Notes: generated by a model not told the origin, from the letters alone. DNA of 64,000 nt from Echinarachnius parma (GCA_037951105.1 JBAMJV010003369.1:62001-126000), one strand, 5' to 3'; counted from the stretch's first letter, positions 11,174 through 23,698 are shown. Numbers and translations are program-made.

Positions 11174-11186
11174 GTATGTACCTGGT

Positions 11187-11475
11187 TGATTGATTGATTG
11201 ATTGATTGATTGATCGGTAAATCGAACAGTCGATCTGTCGGTCGGTTGGTTGGTAGTTTATTTGGTTGATTGATTGGTTGTTGGCTGGTTGGTTGGTTAG
11301 TTGCTTGTTTGTAGGGTTGGTTGGTTGTTGGTTGCATGGATGGTTAGTTGATTGATTGGTTAGTGGTTGGGTGGTTGGTTGGTTGGTTGGTTGGTTGGTT
11401 GGTTGGTTGGTTGGTTGGTTGGTTGGTTGGTTGGTTGGTTGGTTGGTTAGTTGGTTGGTAGGTTGGTTGGTCAAT
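11187..11475. repeat. GGTT/GATT tetranucleotide microsatellite
   Basis: Starts (GATT)n, becomes (GGTT)n, and begins 14 bases after a splice donor. Copy B has a shorter version at 48200-48380, so the tract differs by about 100 bases between copies. Confidence 0.95.
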
Positions 11476-11503
11476 ATGATAACATTCCCCATATAACTGT
11501 GTA

Positions 11504-12059
11504 TTAAAGGGATAGTTGAGTTTTGTATAGAGGACAAAATAATTTGTTGTGAGATAATGAAATACTGAGTGTCAAATTCGAAAAAGCATACAATATCAAT
11601 GACAGAATAAAATTAATTTGATCAAAATCGGTTCAGAAAGGGCTGAAATATCCATTAACATAACCAGTTGTAATAAATGTGGGGCCCCACAATTATTCAC
11701 TAATTTTGGACCAGCCGTTGAAAATCTTTTCAAAAATGCTTCTTCTTTTCAAAAAGTTACAAAGGATTTTTTTTAAAAATAGTTGTTGATTATCTCTCTA
11801 TCTAATTACTATTTTAACAAAACATTACATGCACAATATTTTATTTAAAATGGTTGAAACCAATGATTTTTTTGACAGCGCCCTCTTGAGTTGTAACGGC
11901 TCTTTTTAATGATTACCGGCTTTTTGTAATGTTTTGTTCCTTTTGAGCATGGTGGAGTTGTGACTATTAGTTTGTAATGTAATGGTGTAGGTTTTAGATA
12001 CTAAAATTCCGTTGGTCCAAAACTGTACTCTCTTTACCAAAACTCAACGATCCCTTTAA
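11504..12059 (+). mobile_element. TTAA-flanked MITE, AGGGATAGTTGAG family
   Basis: TTAA precedes AGGGATAGTTGAGTTTTG, and AACTCAACGATCCCT precedes the closing TTAA. The body has the family landmarks GATCAAAATCGGTTCAGAA, a GGGGCCCCAC palindrome and AGCGCCCTCTT. The copy B relative at 48414 onward has lost its right end and is split by another element. TTAA targeting fits Kolobok- or piggyBac-type transposons; no transposase is present. Confidence 0.85.
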
Positions 12060-12105
12060 GAGTTTCTTTTTATAATGTTGTTTTCCTCTAAAAATTCATA
12101 CAAAG

Positions 12106-12314
12106 GCTTCGTACCGGCGCCCATCTACTTCGGTGCCGCCATACAGACCACGTGCCTTATGTTTCGGGAGTCATGCGGTAAAACGGGCAATTGCCTCATC
12201 TACGACAACATGCAGCTGATGTTCGTCTTCATCGGACTGCTGCTCGCCCTCAAGGGCGCCTCGCTTCTCTGTTACTCCATCGCATGGATCTCCATACGTC
12301 GTGACAAAGAAAAG
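12106..12314 (+). CDS. SLCO: SLCO/OATP copy A, penultimate exon
   Basis: Encodes GFVPAPIYFGAAIQTTCLMF, then SCGKTGNCLIYDN and the TM12 segment MFVFIGLLLALKGASLLCYS, ending IRRDKEK. P-x-P-x-(Y/F)-F-G-A and the C-x-x-x-G-x-C-x-x-Y-D-N pattern are OATP hallmarks. The acceptor is CAAAG before 12106 (phase 1). The 3' junction AAAAG/GCATGT appears to use a GC donor. The nearby GT option (GCAT/GTAATT) would join to create a stop codon. Confidence 0.9.
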
Positions 12315-13073
12315 GCATGTAATTCTATATTGGTATTGTGTCCTTCTTCTGCAGACATCTTTACAGTTCAAGTTCAGTAGAATCTGAGTTATCATATCTC
12401 AAAAAAATCCCCCTTTTTAAATCACTGGCATACCCCTTTTAAAAATGGCGTCTATATGTCCTGTTACTTTGACTGTACAAATAGCAATTCTGAAATCTAA
12501 TATTTCATATTGTGTTATCATGACAGTAGGGTTTACATCATATTGATTTGTCTTAAGAGAACCAATACCCCAACATAATATTCCTATAAATGAAAGGTAA
12601 CATTTTTGATATTCCATTCCACCAAGAAGTTCAGAAATTATGTAATTGGAAAACTCATCACCATACTAAAGTACATGTGTTCATGGTTCGTGGGCCGTAC
12701 GCGGCTTCTTTCGTTGTATTGTCTCTAAACGTGCGCGTTTATAGATTTGGCGCACTCGCATACGTTTGGCGCACACGGAACCATGATAGTAGACCATGTT
12801 GGTTCCATAAGTGTTCGTGATTAATTGTGATTACTAATCTTTTGCAAAGTGTTGGACATATATTTGATATCAAACAACAGTAGCAAAACATATAGTCTTT
12901 GTTGTTAATAAGTCTTTGTTGTTCTTTGCATGGTGGTCCCCTTTAAGTTTATTTCTGAATCAGCCTAATCTATCAGGGAGAAAGAAAAAAACCAGACTTT
13001 TAAAAAGAAATTTCCTGAACTGTAAATCTCTGTTTCCCCCCCTGTTCGTGTCTCGTCTCTCTTATATGTGCAG
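12315..13073. other. Last intron of SLCO copy A
   Basis: Begins GCATGTAAT and ends TATATGTGCAG. Nearly identical to copy B 51528-52286. No other gene is supported inside. Confidence 0.6.
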
Positions 13074-13298
13074 GAATACCATCCGCTGCAGCTGTGCATC
13101 AAATCGCCCAAGAACAACGAGAGAGCCCAAGGAGTTACTATGGATGGAGTCACAAATGCTGTCACTATTATTGATTTAAAAAACCGTCTGTATTCTAAAG
13201 GCGAACAAAAGGAGAAGTGGGTATTTGCGGATTATTTTAATTTCTTATTTGAAGATTTTGAAATTGCGTTCCTCGTGATCAGTCGTGCTATTGTTTGA
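13074..13298 (+). CDS. SLCO: SLCO/OATP copy A, terminal exon
   Basis: Starts EYHPLQLCIKSPKNNERAQ and continues GVTMDGVTNAVTIIDLKNRL to a TGA-terminated frame 74 codons long. It is the cytoplasmic C-terminal tail. The acceptor is TGTGCAG before 13074 (phase 0). Copy B has a stop at the codon after ERAQ and a second in-frame stop after the VTIID segment, so only copy A keeps the long tail. The last stretch (EIAFLVISRAIV) is AT-rich and may be poorly constrained. Confidence 0.8.
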   Translation, partial: EYHPLQLCIKSPKNNERAQGVTMDGVTNAVTIIDLKNRLYSKGEQKEKWVFADYFNFLFEDFEIAFLVISRAIV

Positions 13299-13514
13299 TC
13301 AATAGCACGACAGGTCAGTAAAGACGACCTATATACATGTATAGAACAATAACTACTCGACCAAAATTACAAATTCTTGGTATCATTTTCTTGGTGAAAG
13401 ATTATCTATCCTGTGAAACTAGTAATTATTTTTCTTTAATTAGTATAAGTGTTCATCTGTATTTTCATATCTGTTATTCATAAGATATCCATTTTAAAAC
13501 TTTTTATCACAATA

Positions 13515-13520
13515 ATTAAA
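13515..13520 (+). promoter_or_regulatory. Candidate polyadenylation signal, copy A
   Basis: ATTAAA about 215 bases after the stop. An equivalent ATTAAA lies at 52728-52733 in copy B. No transcript evidence is available. Confidence 0.3.
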
Positions 13521-14570
13521 TGCATACATATTTGCATTGAGAATAAGTGGATATAAATTTGTTTATTTTGAATGGGAAGTATCCCGTTTCCTTTTTTTTT
13601 TTTTGGGGGGGGGGGCACTCTGTTTATATAATAATAAGGGTATATACACACTTACACAGTAAGGATCTGTATCATCTTATGAAATAGGAATACAGCTTGC
13701 ATGGTTACAAGGCTTTGGATCAACTCTTGATTTCCAAATTATATTAAACAACTTTTAACGACATAACTTTTCCTACTGGAGGGAGATTATTATACACTTC
13801 ACAAGGCACTTAATCATGATCAGACGTTTTTAAATATTTTGTATTCATGTGCAACGATTTCTCAATCTTTACTTAAAGGTTCATTATTTTATAACCACTT
13901 TCAAAGCATCAACCTTCACTTAATTGGTTTCAAAATTGGTAGCATCAATGCCATTATCATTATTAATTGGTTCCCAATTATCATAATAACATTATTTATC
14001 CTCAATCTATTCTTTCTCGTTTACTTTTAAAATATATTAACATTTAAATTTTCAACATTTCCAAATTAACGGATCATTCCTGTATCAATCCAGTTTTGAA
14101 CGAAGCTCCATTTAACTGGTTCGTTCAGCTAGACGAAGTTTATTGAGCATCTGCTGTTATATACACCTCGAAAGTTTATTTGCTGCTATATTTCCTTCTT
14201 AAAAACATGCATTAGTCCACCAAGGGATAGGATCATGCTTTTACTCCTTGCGCAATGGAATAATTATGTTCTTAAGTACTGTACTTTCAATATATCTTAC
14301 ACTTCGAAAAGTTATCATAAAGACAAGAACGCCACTAACGACAACCATATCCTTCAATGCATCATCACATTTTAATTACAAACAAATTCTCAATTAATAT
14401 TTTAAACATTTCTCGGCATTTGTTATTTTCAACCTCATAACATACAACTTTACAACTCATATACTATTTTCGTTTACAATTGTTTTCAACTAAAAGTGAA
14501 TTTTTAACGCATTTGGTAAATTATACAATTTCTTGTTTCCTTGTTTACCAAGATAATCATTAATTTGCAT
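13521..14570. other. Intergenic sequence downstream of copy A
   Basis: AT-rich, nearly identical to copy B 52734-53790. It contains a T-run/G-run at about 13592-13616. No gene is supported. Confidence 0.6.
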
Positions 14571-14572
14571 AC

Positions 14573-15562
14573 ACACTAAGAAAAAAAGGTTAAATTTTGC
14601 ACCTTTGAAAAGGTGCAAACCGCTTGACACAAAGGTTGATCCTTTAAAGGTGCATAATTCCACGTTTAGGTGAAGGTGTAAAGACGCACATTGCATGTTT
14701 GCACCTTTATTGCGTCATACAGGTGCAACTCTGCACATTTAAAGTTCAAAATTGCACCTTAACGGTGCAACTTATAACCTTCGATTTATTTGGTGCAGCT
14801 ATATCACTTTGCCAGAAGGTGTAAAGTTGCATCTTTTGAGGTGCCCCCAGTGTAGCAACGGGTGTTTACTGATATAGGTACAAAGTTAATCTTTGTTTAC
14901 GTAGCGTGTATTTCATGGCCCGGTCATATATCAACAGATAGCGGAAACGTATGCCCAACGAATAGACAATTTGCGAAATTAAATTATCCGGTGATGAAAG
15001 TCGTCTCCATTGCTTCATGTACAAAACATAGAACAACGTACATCACCGGACAAGGAACGGACAAGAAACGCATAGAACGGATGAAAAATTTAGCTCTCCG
15101 TTTGACATACGTTTGCGCAATCCATTGATATGTGACCGGGCTATAAACAACTTAATTAGAAAAAAAAATCTGATCCCTGAGGCAAATATGAATTGATAAG
15201 CAACATTTGAAGTGAACAAATACATTTAGTAAAACATAGTTGCACTTTATTTCTTTCCACCCTTTTCTGCACCTTTAAAAAAAGACGAAACGTTAAACCT
15301 TTAAAGGACAACATGTATTTGCAACGATGGCAGCTCATTTTAAGGTGGAACTTTGCACCTGTAGGTAGGGTATATAGTGTCCCTTTAGATAAAATGTGCA
15401 ACGTTAAACACACAGTGGTCAGATTGGCATGTTAGGGTGATATTTTGCACCCAAAAGATGCAACGATGCACCTTTAACCTGAAGGTGCAACTTTTTTTTG
15501 TTAATATAAAGGTGCAAAGGTGCTGCAAGTGTTGCAAAAAGGACCCATTTTTCTTAGTGTGT
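14573..15562. mobile_element. CACTA-like MITE rich in AAGGTGCAA motifs (copy A)
   Basis: The ends are ACACACTAAGAAAAAAAGG and CATTTTTCTTAGTGTGT, an inverted repeat with a CACTA core. Inside, GGTGCAA/TTGCACC recurs many times in both orientations, giving dense internal hairpins. The same element is at 53793-54782, so insertion predates the duplication. The superfamily rests only on the end motif; the target duplication is not clear. Confidence 0.55.
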
Positions 15563-16973
15563 ACATGAGCAAACTTCTTAAGAATATAAGCCAGAGCTTG
15601 TTTTTGTCTTCCATCTTAACCAGATTTGTTCCCAAATGTCTATTAATTTGTAGTTACTACAAAATGGTTAAAAGTTAAAATATCATAAATTGTATTATTA
15701 TTAATCATTTATTTTCAATAAAATAATTTAATTTGTACGGTAACATCATACAAATTGTTCACCATCTGTATAAACTGTATATATATACAAATATATGATA
15801 TATATTGCATTTCAAAAAGGCGTGATGAATGTCTTCCTTAGAGTGGGTTGCTCAACATGTTTCTCCAATACAGATATATCCCATACTATAATTTTCTTTT
15901 ACTGCAATTAAATTATACATTACATTGAAATTAATTTGCTTCAATTTGTTTTCCTTAATATCACTCATGTTCTGCTTGTATATCTGTATATCCAATCAAC
16001 ATTACCATCTAATGTATGCGTCCAATAAGACAGGAATTCATTGAGATTTCCCTTTTTTTTATCAATGCAACAATCATGACAATGATTTACTCGATGAACT
16101 TTGGATAGTTCTTTCTTTTCCACCAATCGTTACTTTGGGCATTGTTATGTTCATCCACAATTTGTAACTTAAACAATCCAAACATTACAGTTACGTTTGA
16201 TTCCTGCTCACTATCCTTTTCATTTATTTGTGTTGTTGGAATAATTTCTTTAAAAAAGAAATGTTTCCAATAAATTATTCCACTTGAGTCCAGTGCTTAA
16301 AAAAGAACGGATGATTTTCGAGAACTACATATCTATTGAACCATACAGCCTAATCAGTTTATCTAATCAATACAATTATTTCCATTCCTTGTGATCATAA
16401 TACCCGTGATTTCAAAATTTGTAAATACAACCCTGGCAGTTTTCCAACAAAATGTGTATCTAACATATATTCCTCGATAGAACAATTCAACATTAATTTA
16501 AGCCCACCTAATGCTTGAAAAGAAGAAAGTTGCCATCTTTTTCCAAAATCCATCTGAATCATCTTATAGTTTACCCAGTCACGTTAATCTAAAAGTTACG
16601 ATCAACCCTTCAAGATTGATTATATTAATACACCACATAATAGTCTTTAATTATTGTTTCCATTTTCACTTTATCAATTTTTGAATTCCTCAAACATTTT
16701 TATGTCTAATCGTTTTTGTTCAGTTAATATTGGCCTCCTATTAAAATAATTTCGTATAATTAACTACTCATACAGTTATTTGTGGCCACTGATAAGAGGT
16801 TTCAAATTCTGAATTAAATAAAATCAGTAGCGTAGCTTAATAATTCCCAAAGTAAAAACATAAAGGGAAATCCTGTAGAATATTAAAGTAATGCATCAAG
16901 TGCGCTTTTAATCAGTCCGACCCCACTACACTACTGAATAAAAACAATAAAAGCAATCAACTGAATGCCGTTA
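15563..16973. other. Intergenic, no gene seen
   Basis: AT-rich sequence matching copy B about 54783-56177 with scattered substitutions and small indels. No convincing coding frame or RNA gene. Confidence 0.6.
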
Positions 16974-16977
16974 TTAA
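16974..16977. other. Empty TTAA target site 1
   Basis: GTTATTAACTTTGGGACG in copy A. Copy B has a 445 bp element at this TTAA (56178-56622). Confidence 0.85.
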
Positions 16978-17150
16978 CTTTGGGACGATATAGCCACATT
17001 GATGTATACAGTGTGAGTCACCTCGTATTCAGAGATAGGACACATGGTCGTTCTAGAGGTTGAAAATTACTCCCTATTTCGTATGGTTTCAAGTACATTT
17101 TCAGGAAATTAGACCCCTATTTATCGCAAAAACGAGTACAAAGTGGCCTT

Positions 17151-17154
17151 TTAA
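17151..17154. other. Empty TTAA target site 2
   Basis: GGCCTTTTAAAGATACC in copy A. Copy B has a 710 bp element at this TTAA (56813-57524). Confidence 0.85.
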
Positions 17155-17534
17155 AGATACCCTAGGTTTTGCATTTCAGGTACATACTTTACAAAGACCC
17201 TCTATTTTAACGATTTCAAGTACACGAACAAAAAACTAGTACCCTTGTGAAATGTTTTACATCTCACGAACATCGTCGTGCATGAAAATAAACCTTGTAG
17301 CCATCACAAAAACATACCTTAGTTTCAAATTTCGCGAACATCGTCATGAACATTTTGTTCACGTACATCATCTTGAAAAAAGACCTTATTTATGGAATTT
17401 CGCGTACATCGTCATGAAAAAATACCCTATTTGTCCATTTCTGCGTGCAAGTAAAGATCGCGTTCACATGCGAAAAAGACCCCTTTTCACTCGATCATGC
17501 GTGTCCACGGCCAATGTGTAGTGACACCTCCGGG

Positions 17535-18767
17535 GTCAAAATAAACGAAACCGGACTTTAATAGCTTATAAATCCACAATTCTAAACATACAGTTTAACC
17601 AACAATTATTTGGACATCCTGAAAAATAGGAAACTAACTATTTTGATAATTCTTCAAAAATGGTCTCATATTTTATCTTGATTTCAACAAAGCAGCATCT
17701 AATAAGCACATACAATGAATTTTAGGCAGCTTTTTACCAAACATTTTCTTCAAAATTTGTTCTAGCATCATTTAAATTAAAGTGATTTTTTCAAGGTGTC
17801 CAAATAATTCTTGGGTACACTGTATATATGTTGATATTGGTATCACGTTAAAGCTTTGGAAAATTGCCTTTAAAATGATATATCATACATTTTGATCGCT
17901 TTACGCCTCACCGAACACGACATTAGTATCCAAAGTCCTGCAAACACAACCGTGTCCAAGTTTGCCGTTGTCTTGTTCCATCATGAATGGATGTGACTGT
18001 TTACCGTTTTTCAAAAGAACATTTCAAGAATATCCTTTGGTGAATCAAAACAAAATACCAGCTGGTTGCCAGTGTTTTTCATGTTTATCAAGGTGGAAGG
18101 GGATCCCCCACCCTCCTCCCATCAACAACCCCACCTCCTTTTGTATATATTTTCCTCCTCTCCTGTTCAAATTTCAAGCTATCCCTTATGTAAATATTTT
18201 TCCCACGTTTCCCATGTTTAATCATTTTTAGTCTTATGAGGTAGATTACTTTTTACAAATGTTTCAAAGGAATTAAAACATTGATGTATTATATTTTCTG
18301 GGGACCTTGCTCTTACAAGCTCAGCTTCTTTAAGGTCTCCTCTTTCTTTCATGACTTGTTTAGAAAAACCCATTTGGGTTGTATATTGACTGAATATTGC
18401 ACTTCAAATTTTTGGCTTATGCTGTTCTATTATTCTATGTACAAATGTTTTTGTGAAATAAATAAATAAAATTAACCTTGAACCTTGAACCTTGAATCCA
18501 CTTTTTGGAGGAAGGGGGCCCTGAATAGGACATTTAGGATGAAGTTATCTTTGAAAATCAGACAAGAGATGCAACCATTCACAAAACAAGAACACTACAA
18601 ACTTGGACACGTTGGAAAGTCAGGTCGCGTTCGAGGAAGCGTGAATCGATCAGAGTGTATGATCATTTTAAACGCAATCTCCCAAGCTTTAATGTGATAC
18701 CAATATCAACATATATTTAGAATTGTGGATTTATAAGCTATTAAAGTCCGGTTTCTTTTATTTTGAC
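17535..18767. mobile_element. Inverted-repeat-bounded element (copy A)
   Basis: GTCAAAATAAACGAAACCGG at 17535 continues as ACTTTAATAGCTTATAAATC. It is mirrored with one mismatch up to TATTTTGAC at 18767. An inner pair is also inverted: ATGTTGATATTGGTATCACG near 17829 and its complement near 18690-18712. The copy B counterpart is at about 58226-59462. It is likely an old foldback element. Frames inside are not convincing. Confidence 0.6.
18230..18498 (+). repeat. LINE-like 3' end with CCTTGAA tail
   Basis: TGTGAAATAAATAAATAAAA is followed by three CCTTGAA repeats, the kind of simple-repeat tail seen at LINE 3' ends. Copy B has it at about 58926-59190. The 5' limit is uncertain. Confidence 0.4.
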
Positions 18768-19299
18768 TCACACTGCAGTGTAGGCCTATATAAGCACAGC
18801 AGAACAACCCAAAATCTGACAAATAATAAAATTATCGCATGTAATTTGAATTACTGTTTACAAGTAACAAACATTTTAAAAGTGGTTGTAAATATATTTC
18901 GAATAGAAACACCGCTAGAATAGCTACACTAAAAATAAGTATATTCTATTCATACATGTTTGTAAACATACAGTTTCGTATTTTCTAATGAAACACCTGC
19001 ATTACACTTAGCGCCGCCATTTCAAATTTGCGATGCTGACTTTATCATGTTTATTGAATGAGTAATAAATAACCAAGCATCATTTTCATATTCTGAAGAA
19101 CATGCTGCATTCCTGCTATTCATTTTACCCCAGGATTGACAGGGATCAGTGTTTTTTTAAATTCTTTCCAAACATCAATTTCCCTAATTATTTTCTAATC
19201 CTAAAAAGACCCGGGGGGAGGGGGAGTAGGCCTCCTCGATTCTTGCAATTTATTTTAAAACCAAGTGACAGTAATGGGAAAATAACAGAAATCCACTCT

Positions 19300-19770
19300 G
19301 TTGGCTTAACAAATTGATCAGCATAGTTGAAATAGTATAAAAGAGGGTTTATGTGGTAAATATGAACCAAAACATCGTAAAATGCAAACAAATAAGGGGA
19401 ATTCCATCCACCACCGATTAGATTGAACGGCGCAGAGCCTGTTTTGCACGCCGGAACTTAGCCGCCGCGAATATACTATAGCCTGTCGGCTAGCCGTTCT
19501 GCCACGCGCGGCGGGGTTTGCGTGTGCTTTGCGTATGTTATGTGCGGACGAACATTTCAAAATACAACCGTCGGCGATATCGATCAATGCATCGATAGTT
19601 TTATAATTTTGCAAATATATCAATTAGTAGGCGGTTTCCTGGCCACATTTTTTTATAATCCCATATTAATGAAAAATATATTCTTTCACATGGTTGGGAA
19701 TTTAGAGCATACATTTCATTTTTGTTGGTGTGGGGGGCGTTTCCCAGTACTGTCAAACGGGCATGGAAAG
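19300..19770. repeat. Dispersed repeat also present inverted at 39120-39420
   Basis: TAGTAGGCGGTTTCCTGGCC, ATAATCCCATATTAATGA and GGGCGTTTCCCAGTACTGTC recur in reverse orientation in copy B intron 3 (39130-39270). The copy B homologue of this stretch is 59997-60450, where 60449-60525 is extra sequence. Confidence 0.5.
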
Positions 19771-20059
19771 AGAGGGGTTGACATGTGAGGGTTGGCACTT
19801 AACCAAATTATGGGTAGGTATGTGCCTCCGCAGGGTTTCAATACGGACATTTCGATTTGTACGTTGACTAGTGGACTGGTACGATGACGTCATTTTTGAA
19901 GCAGTGCGCATGCGCATCTACGTTCCCGTAGTTCGTACCAGAAATCTAGTACGAGTAAACCCCTGTTTTGCCGTCGGTCTAGATCTGTGACGATAAGTAC
20001 TATTTGGTTACGAAACACAACGTCATATAACTGTATATTTCTTGTTTCCCTTTTGTGGT

Positions 20060-20940
20060 CTCTGTAAACAGGTTGGCTGTACTATATGATTTTAATGAAT
20101 TTGTCTATAAAGGTGACCTGCTTATAGCGTCCACACTTCTTGTCTGCAGTGGGTGGTCACTATACACAGGTTTCACTATGGGATTTTGTATGGCGTCTGT
20201 CTAAATAAAATACCTCAATATAGCGCCCACTCCCATTGTTTTCTTTGGGTGGTCACTATGCACAGGTTTGGCATTACCATGAGTTATGGAAATTGTCTTT
20301 AAAGGTCACCTGTTTATAACGGCCAATTTTTAAATTTCCATTTGGTGGTCATATACACCGGTTTGACTGTAAAAATGTTTTGGAACAAGTCTGTAATGGA
20401 AACCTGTTCAAAGCGGCCAATTGTTTCTAGTATGGGAACCTGTCTACAATGGTTACCCGCTTATAGCGACCAATTTCTTTCATGTCTTGTTGCCCTTGGG
20501 TGGTCATCATACAAAGGGCTAACTATAGTACATGTATATGATTTCATGGAACTGGTCTATAAAGGTCACCTGATTATAGCGGCACATTCTTGTGTTTTCC
20601 TTTTGTGGTCATTATACAAAGTGTTAACTAGAATGATTTAATGGAACTGGTCTATAAAGGTCACCTGTTTATAGCGGCCGATTTTCTGGTTTGACTGTAA
20701 ACGATATTTCGGAACCTGCCTATAAAGGTCACCTGATTTTAGCGGCCAATTTTTAAAATCCATTTGGTGGTCATTATACACAGGTTTGACTGTAAAAGAT
20801 ATTTTGTAACCTGTCTGTAATGGAAACCTGTTTAAAGCGGCGTATTGTTTCTATCTCTGTGGTGCTCATTATACACAGGTTTTACTGTATTTTTAACGAT
20901 ATTTTGGCACCTGTCTATAAAGGTCACTTGCAATTTAGAA
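20060..20940 (+). repeat. Tandem array of a roughly 120 bp unit (copy A)
   Basis: Unit: ACCTGTCTATAAAGGTCACC, TGTTTATAGCGGCCAATTTT, then TTGGTGGTCATTATACACAG and GTTTGACTGTA. About seven diverged units. Copy B (60830-62570) has more units and a MITE inserted at TTAA. Single units occur at 7564-7735, 22612-22650 and 25980-26070. Confidence 0.8.
20624..20627. other. Empty TTAA target site 3
   Basis: CAAAGTGTTAACTAGAATG in copy A. Copy B has a 544 bp element between two TTAA copies here (61394-61937). Confidence 0.9.
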
Positions 20941-21110
20941 ACAATTGTATTTTTTCCATCTTTTAATCTTCTTTGCAAATTTCGCGCGAGCACTGCATGA
21001 CGTAACTGTCCAGAGACTTGCACGCACGTCGTCGTGTGATATCGAGAAGGTAGAAAACAGCAGTCAACGTGCCTAGTCAACTCATTGTGGTACCTCACTG
21101 GGACGACAGG

Positions 21111-21684
21111 TTAAAGGGATAGTTGAGTTTTGGTAGAGAGGGCGCTACACAAAATAATTTTTTGTGAGATAATGAAAAACTGAGTGTCAAATATGAAAGA
21201 GCATACAATTTTAATGGCAGAATAAACTTTATTTGATCAAAATCGGTTCAGAAACGGCTGAAATATTCATAAACATAACCATTTGTAATAAATGTAGGGC
21301 CCCACAAGTATTCGATAATTTGAACCAGCCGTTAAAATTCGTTTTAAAATGCTTCCTCTTTTAAAAAATGTTCAAAAGATGTTTTTAGATAGTTGTTGAT
21401 TATCTCTCTATCTAATCACTGTTTCAACAAAACATCACATGCACAATATTTTATCTAAAATGGTTTAAACAAATTCGTTTTTTGAAAGCGCCCTCTTTAG
21501 TTTAAACAGCTCTTTTTAAATGATAACAAGCTTTTTACTTAGTCGTTTGTATTTTTTTTTTATTCCTCAGAGCATGGTGGAGTTATAATTATTAGTTTGT
21601 AATGTAATGGTGCAGGTTTTGCTTACTAAAATTCAGTTTGACTAAAACTGTACTCTCTCTACCAGAACTCAACTATCCCTTTAA
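21111..21684 (+). mobile_element. TTAA MITE, AGGGATAGTTGAG family
   Basis: TTAA, AGGGATAGTTGAGTTTTGGT ... ACCAGAACTCAACTATCCCT, TTAA. Near-perfect terminal inverted repeats. The orthologous insertion is in copy B at 62735-63306, so it predates the duplication. Confidence 0.9.
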
Positions 21685-21719
21685 CAGCCCTCGTCTAAGC
21701 GATCGAAAACTGCCTATTG

Positions 21720-22030
21720 TAGGAGCTCCGGAATAGATCGCCGCGTTTGTAATGGGGGTCTCCGGAGCGGATCGCCCTCGCCACGTTTGCAAGGGGGAGG
21801 AAGGGGTGGAGGGGGGGGGGGGGGGGGGGGGGGGAGGCGCCTGCGGCTGTTCAAATTCACTTCCAGCGGACCCATCGAAACGGCGGAACGGGCGGAACGG
21901 GCGGAACGGCTGATATTTAGAATTGAAACGAACAAATTGAACTGAAAAGGGGGGTCTAGAGGGGAAGGGGGGGGGGGGGGGGGGAGGGGGGAAGGCATAC
22001 CTATAGTATCAGGTATAGGGAGTATCCCCC
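21720..22030. repeat. G-run and GGCGGAACG minisatellite
   Basis: Contains G-runs at about 21810-21835 and 21968-21985 and tandem GGCGGAACG at 21890-21912. Copy B (63350-63690) has different run lengths and another arrangement. Confidence 0.8.
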
Positions 22031-22039
22031 CGGGTATGT

Positions 22040-22790
22040 GCCAACGTGTTATTAGCATCGCCCATGCGCATTATGTAGCTGCATTTTTGTTTTCTACATA
22101 CAATCAATGTTAATAACCCAAACGGACATTGTTGAAATTGCTCATTTCTATTTCATCTTGCACCTGCCTATCTGTCACCGTAACTCTGCTCTGCAGCTAG
22201 AGTTTGCAAGGTAAGTCAAAATCTATTATTTAGTTGCAATGATGCATTCCATGTTGGATCGTTTATTTTGAATTCAATTTACATTGCACTGCTCAGGGTT
22301 TTATCATTGCCTTCCTATAATATCTAGCTTTCAAGCAAATGATATAAATACCGGAATTAAATTATTGAATTGCTAAAAAATACTTTGTTTGTGTTGCACC
22401 CGGAGGAACGACATTAAATATATGAATGCTATATTGCTTTTGTGGACGGTCCTATATGTAGTGTAAAAGACATGGAGATGATCAGAAATCTGAGCTTTTT
22501 GTATTATTCATGTCCTGAAATATTATTACAAGACAATTCAGCGAGGTTAGCACATTAACAACGTCAGGCATGCTGTTGCATAATTTCAATTCAAATCTAA
22601 CTTGCATGCTGTACAGTCAAACCTGTCTTTATAGTGGACAAGGTCTGTATTATTTATTTATTTATATTGGTATACATTTCAAACTGATCAGCAGCAGTGC
22701 TGAAAGGATCAGTGTACATTGAACATCAAAACATACATAGTATAAATAATATAATATAGCAATTGCTACATTCGCATTTAAATGAATTGG
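22040..22790. other. Right end of the visible duplication, then unique sequence
   Basis: Matches copy B up to the window end (22338 matches 64000). One tandem-array unit lies at 22612-22650. A TTTATTTATTTATA stretch follows at 22655. No gene is supported. Confidence 0.5.
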
Positions 22791-22794
22791 AACT

Positions 22795-23366
22795 AGTTGA
22801 GTTTTGGTAGAGAGGGCGCTAGACTACTTATTTTTTTTTGTGAGGTAATGAAAAACTGAGTGTAAAATTTGAAAGAGCATAATATTTAAATAATAAAATC
22901 ACCTTTGTTTGATCAAAATCGGTTCAGAGACGGCTGAAATATCCATAAATATAACAATTTGTAATAAAGCTGGGGCCCCAGGTTTATTAGAGAATTTTGA
23001 ACCAGCCGTTAAAAATTCAAAAAAATGCTTCCTCTTTTCAAAAAGTTACAAAATAGGTATTTAAATAGTTGTTGGTTATTTCTCTATCTAATCACTATTT
23101 CAACAAAACATAACATGCACAATATTTTATTCAAAATGGTTGAAACCGATGAGTGTTTAGAGAGCGCCCTCTTACGTTTTAACGGCTCTTTTTGAATGAT
23201 AACATATCTTTGAAAAAAACAAAAATCTTTACTACGTCATTTGTAATTTTGTGTTCCTTTCTAGTTATAACTATTAGTTTGTAATGTAATGATGCAGGTT
23301 TTTGTTACTAAAATTCAGTTTCACCAAAACTATACTCTCCTTACCAGAACTCAACTATCCCTTTAA
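22795..23366 (+). mobile_element. TTAA MITE, diverged, left tip worn
   Basis: Begins AGTTGAGTTTTGGTAGAGAG and ends ACTCAACTATCCCTTTAA. The left AGGGAT and TTAA are replaced by GGAACT. More substitutions than the copies at 21111 or 62735. Confidence 0.75.
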
Positions 23367-23698
23367 GTACAAAATTTACAAAAGTAAATCACTATAAGAT
23401 AAACAAAGCTAATCACCAAGCAATTAATTAATTGTAATATATTTATCATTTATACCTATCAGCTGAATACCTATTGTGAAATCATTATTATATGAGAGCA
23501 AGGCTATTCTAGTCATATTGATATTTCTATTAAAATTAATTAAGCACAATTTCAAAATGAATAATTATGTACGTATTACAAGTTTAATATCAATATTTTA
23601 CCAAAATTCAAGGTACCAAACTGCAAGTTTATGAGTATTACATAAATAAAGAAACAATCTAAGTCTACAATATTATCATCTAAATGATCGTTTAACTA

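Noticed and set aside
11160..11537. 125-codon Asn/Pro/Gln/Thr-rich minus-strand frame
   Set aside because: Translation of the GGTT microsatellite.
21714..22058. Pro-rich 114-codon minus-strand frame
   Set aside because: Caused by G-runs; not conserved in length between the two copies.
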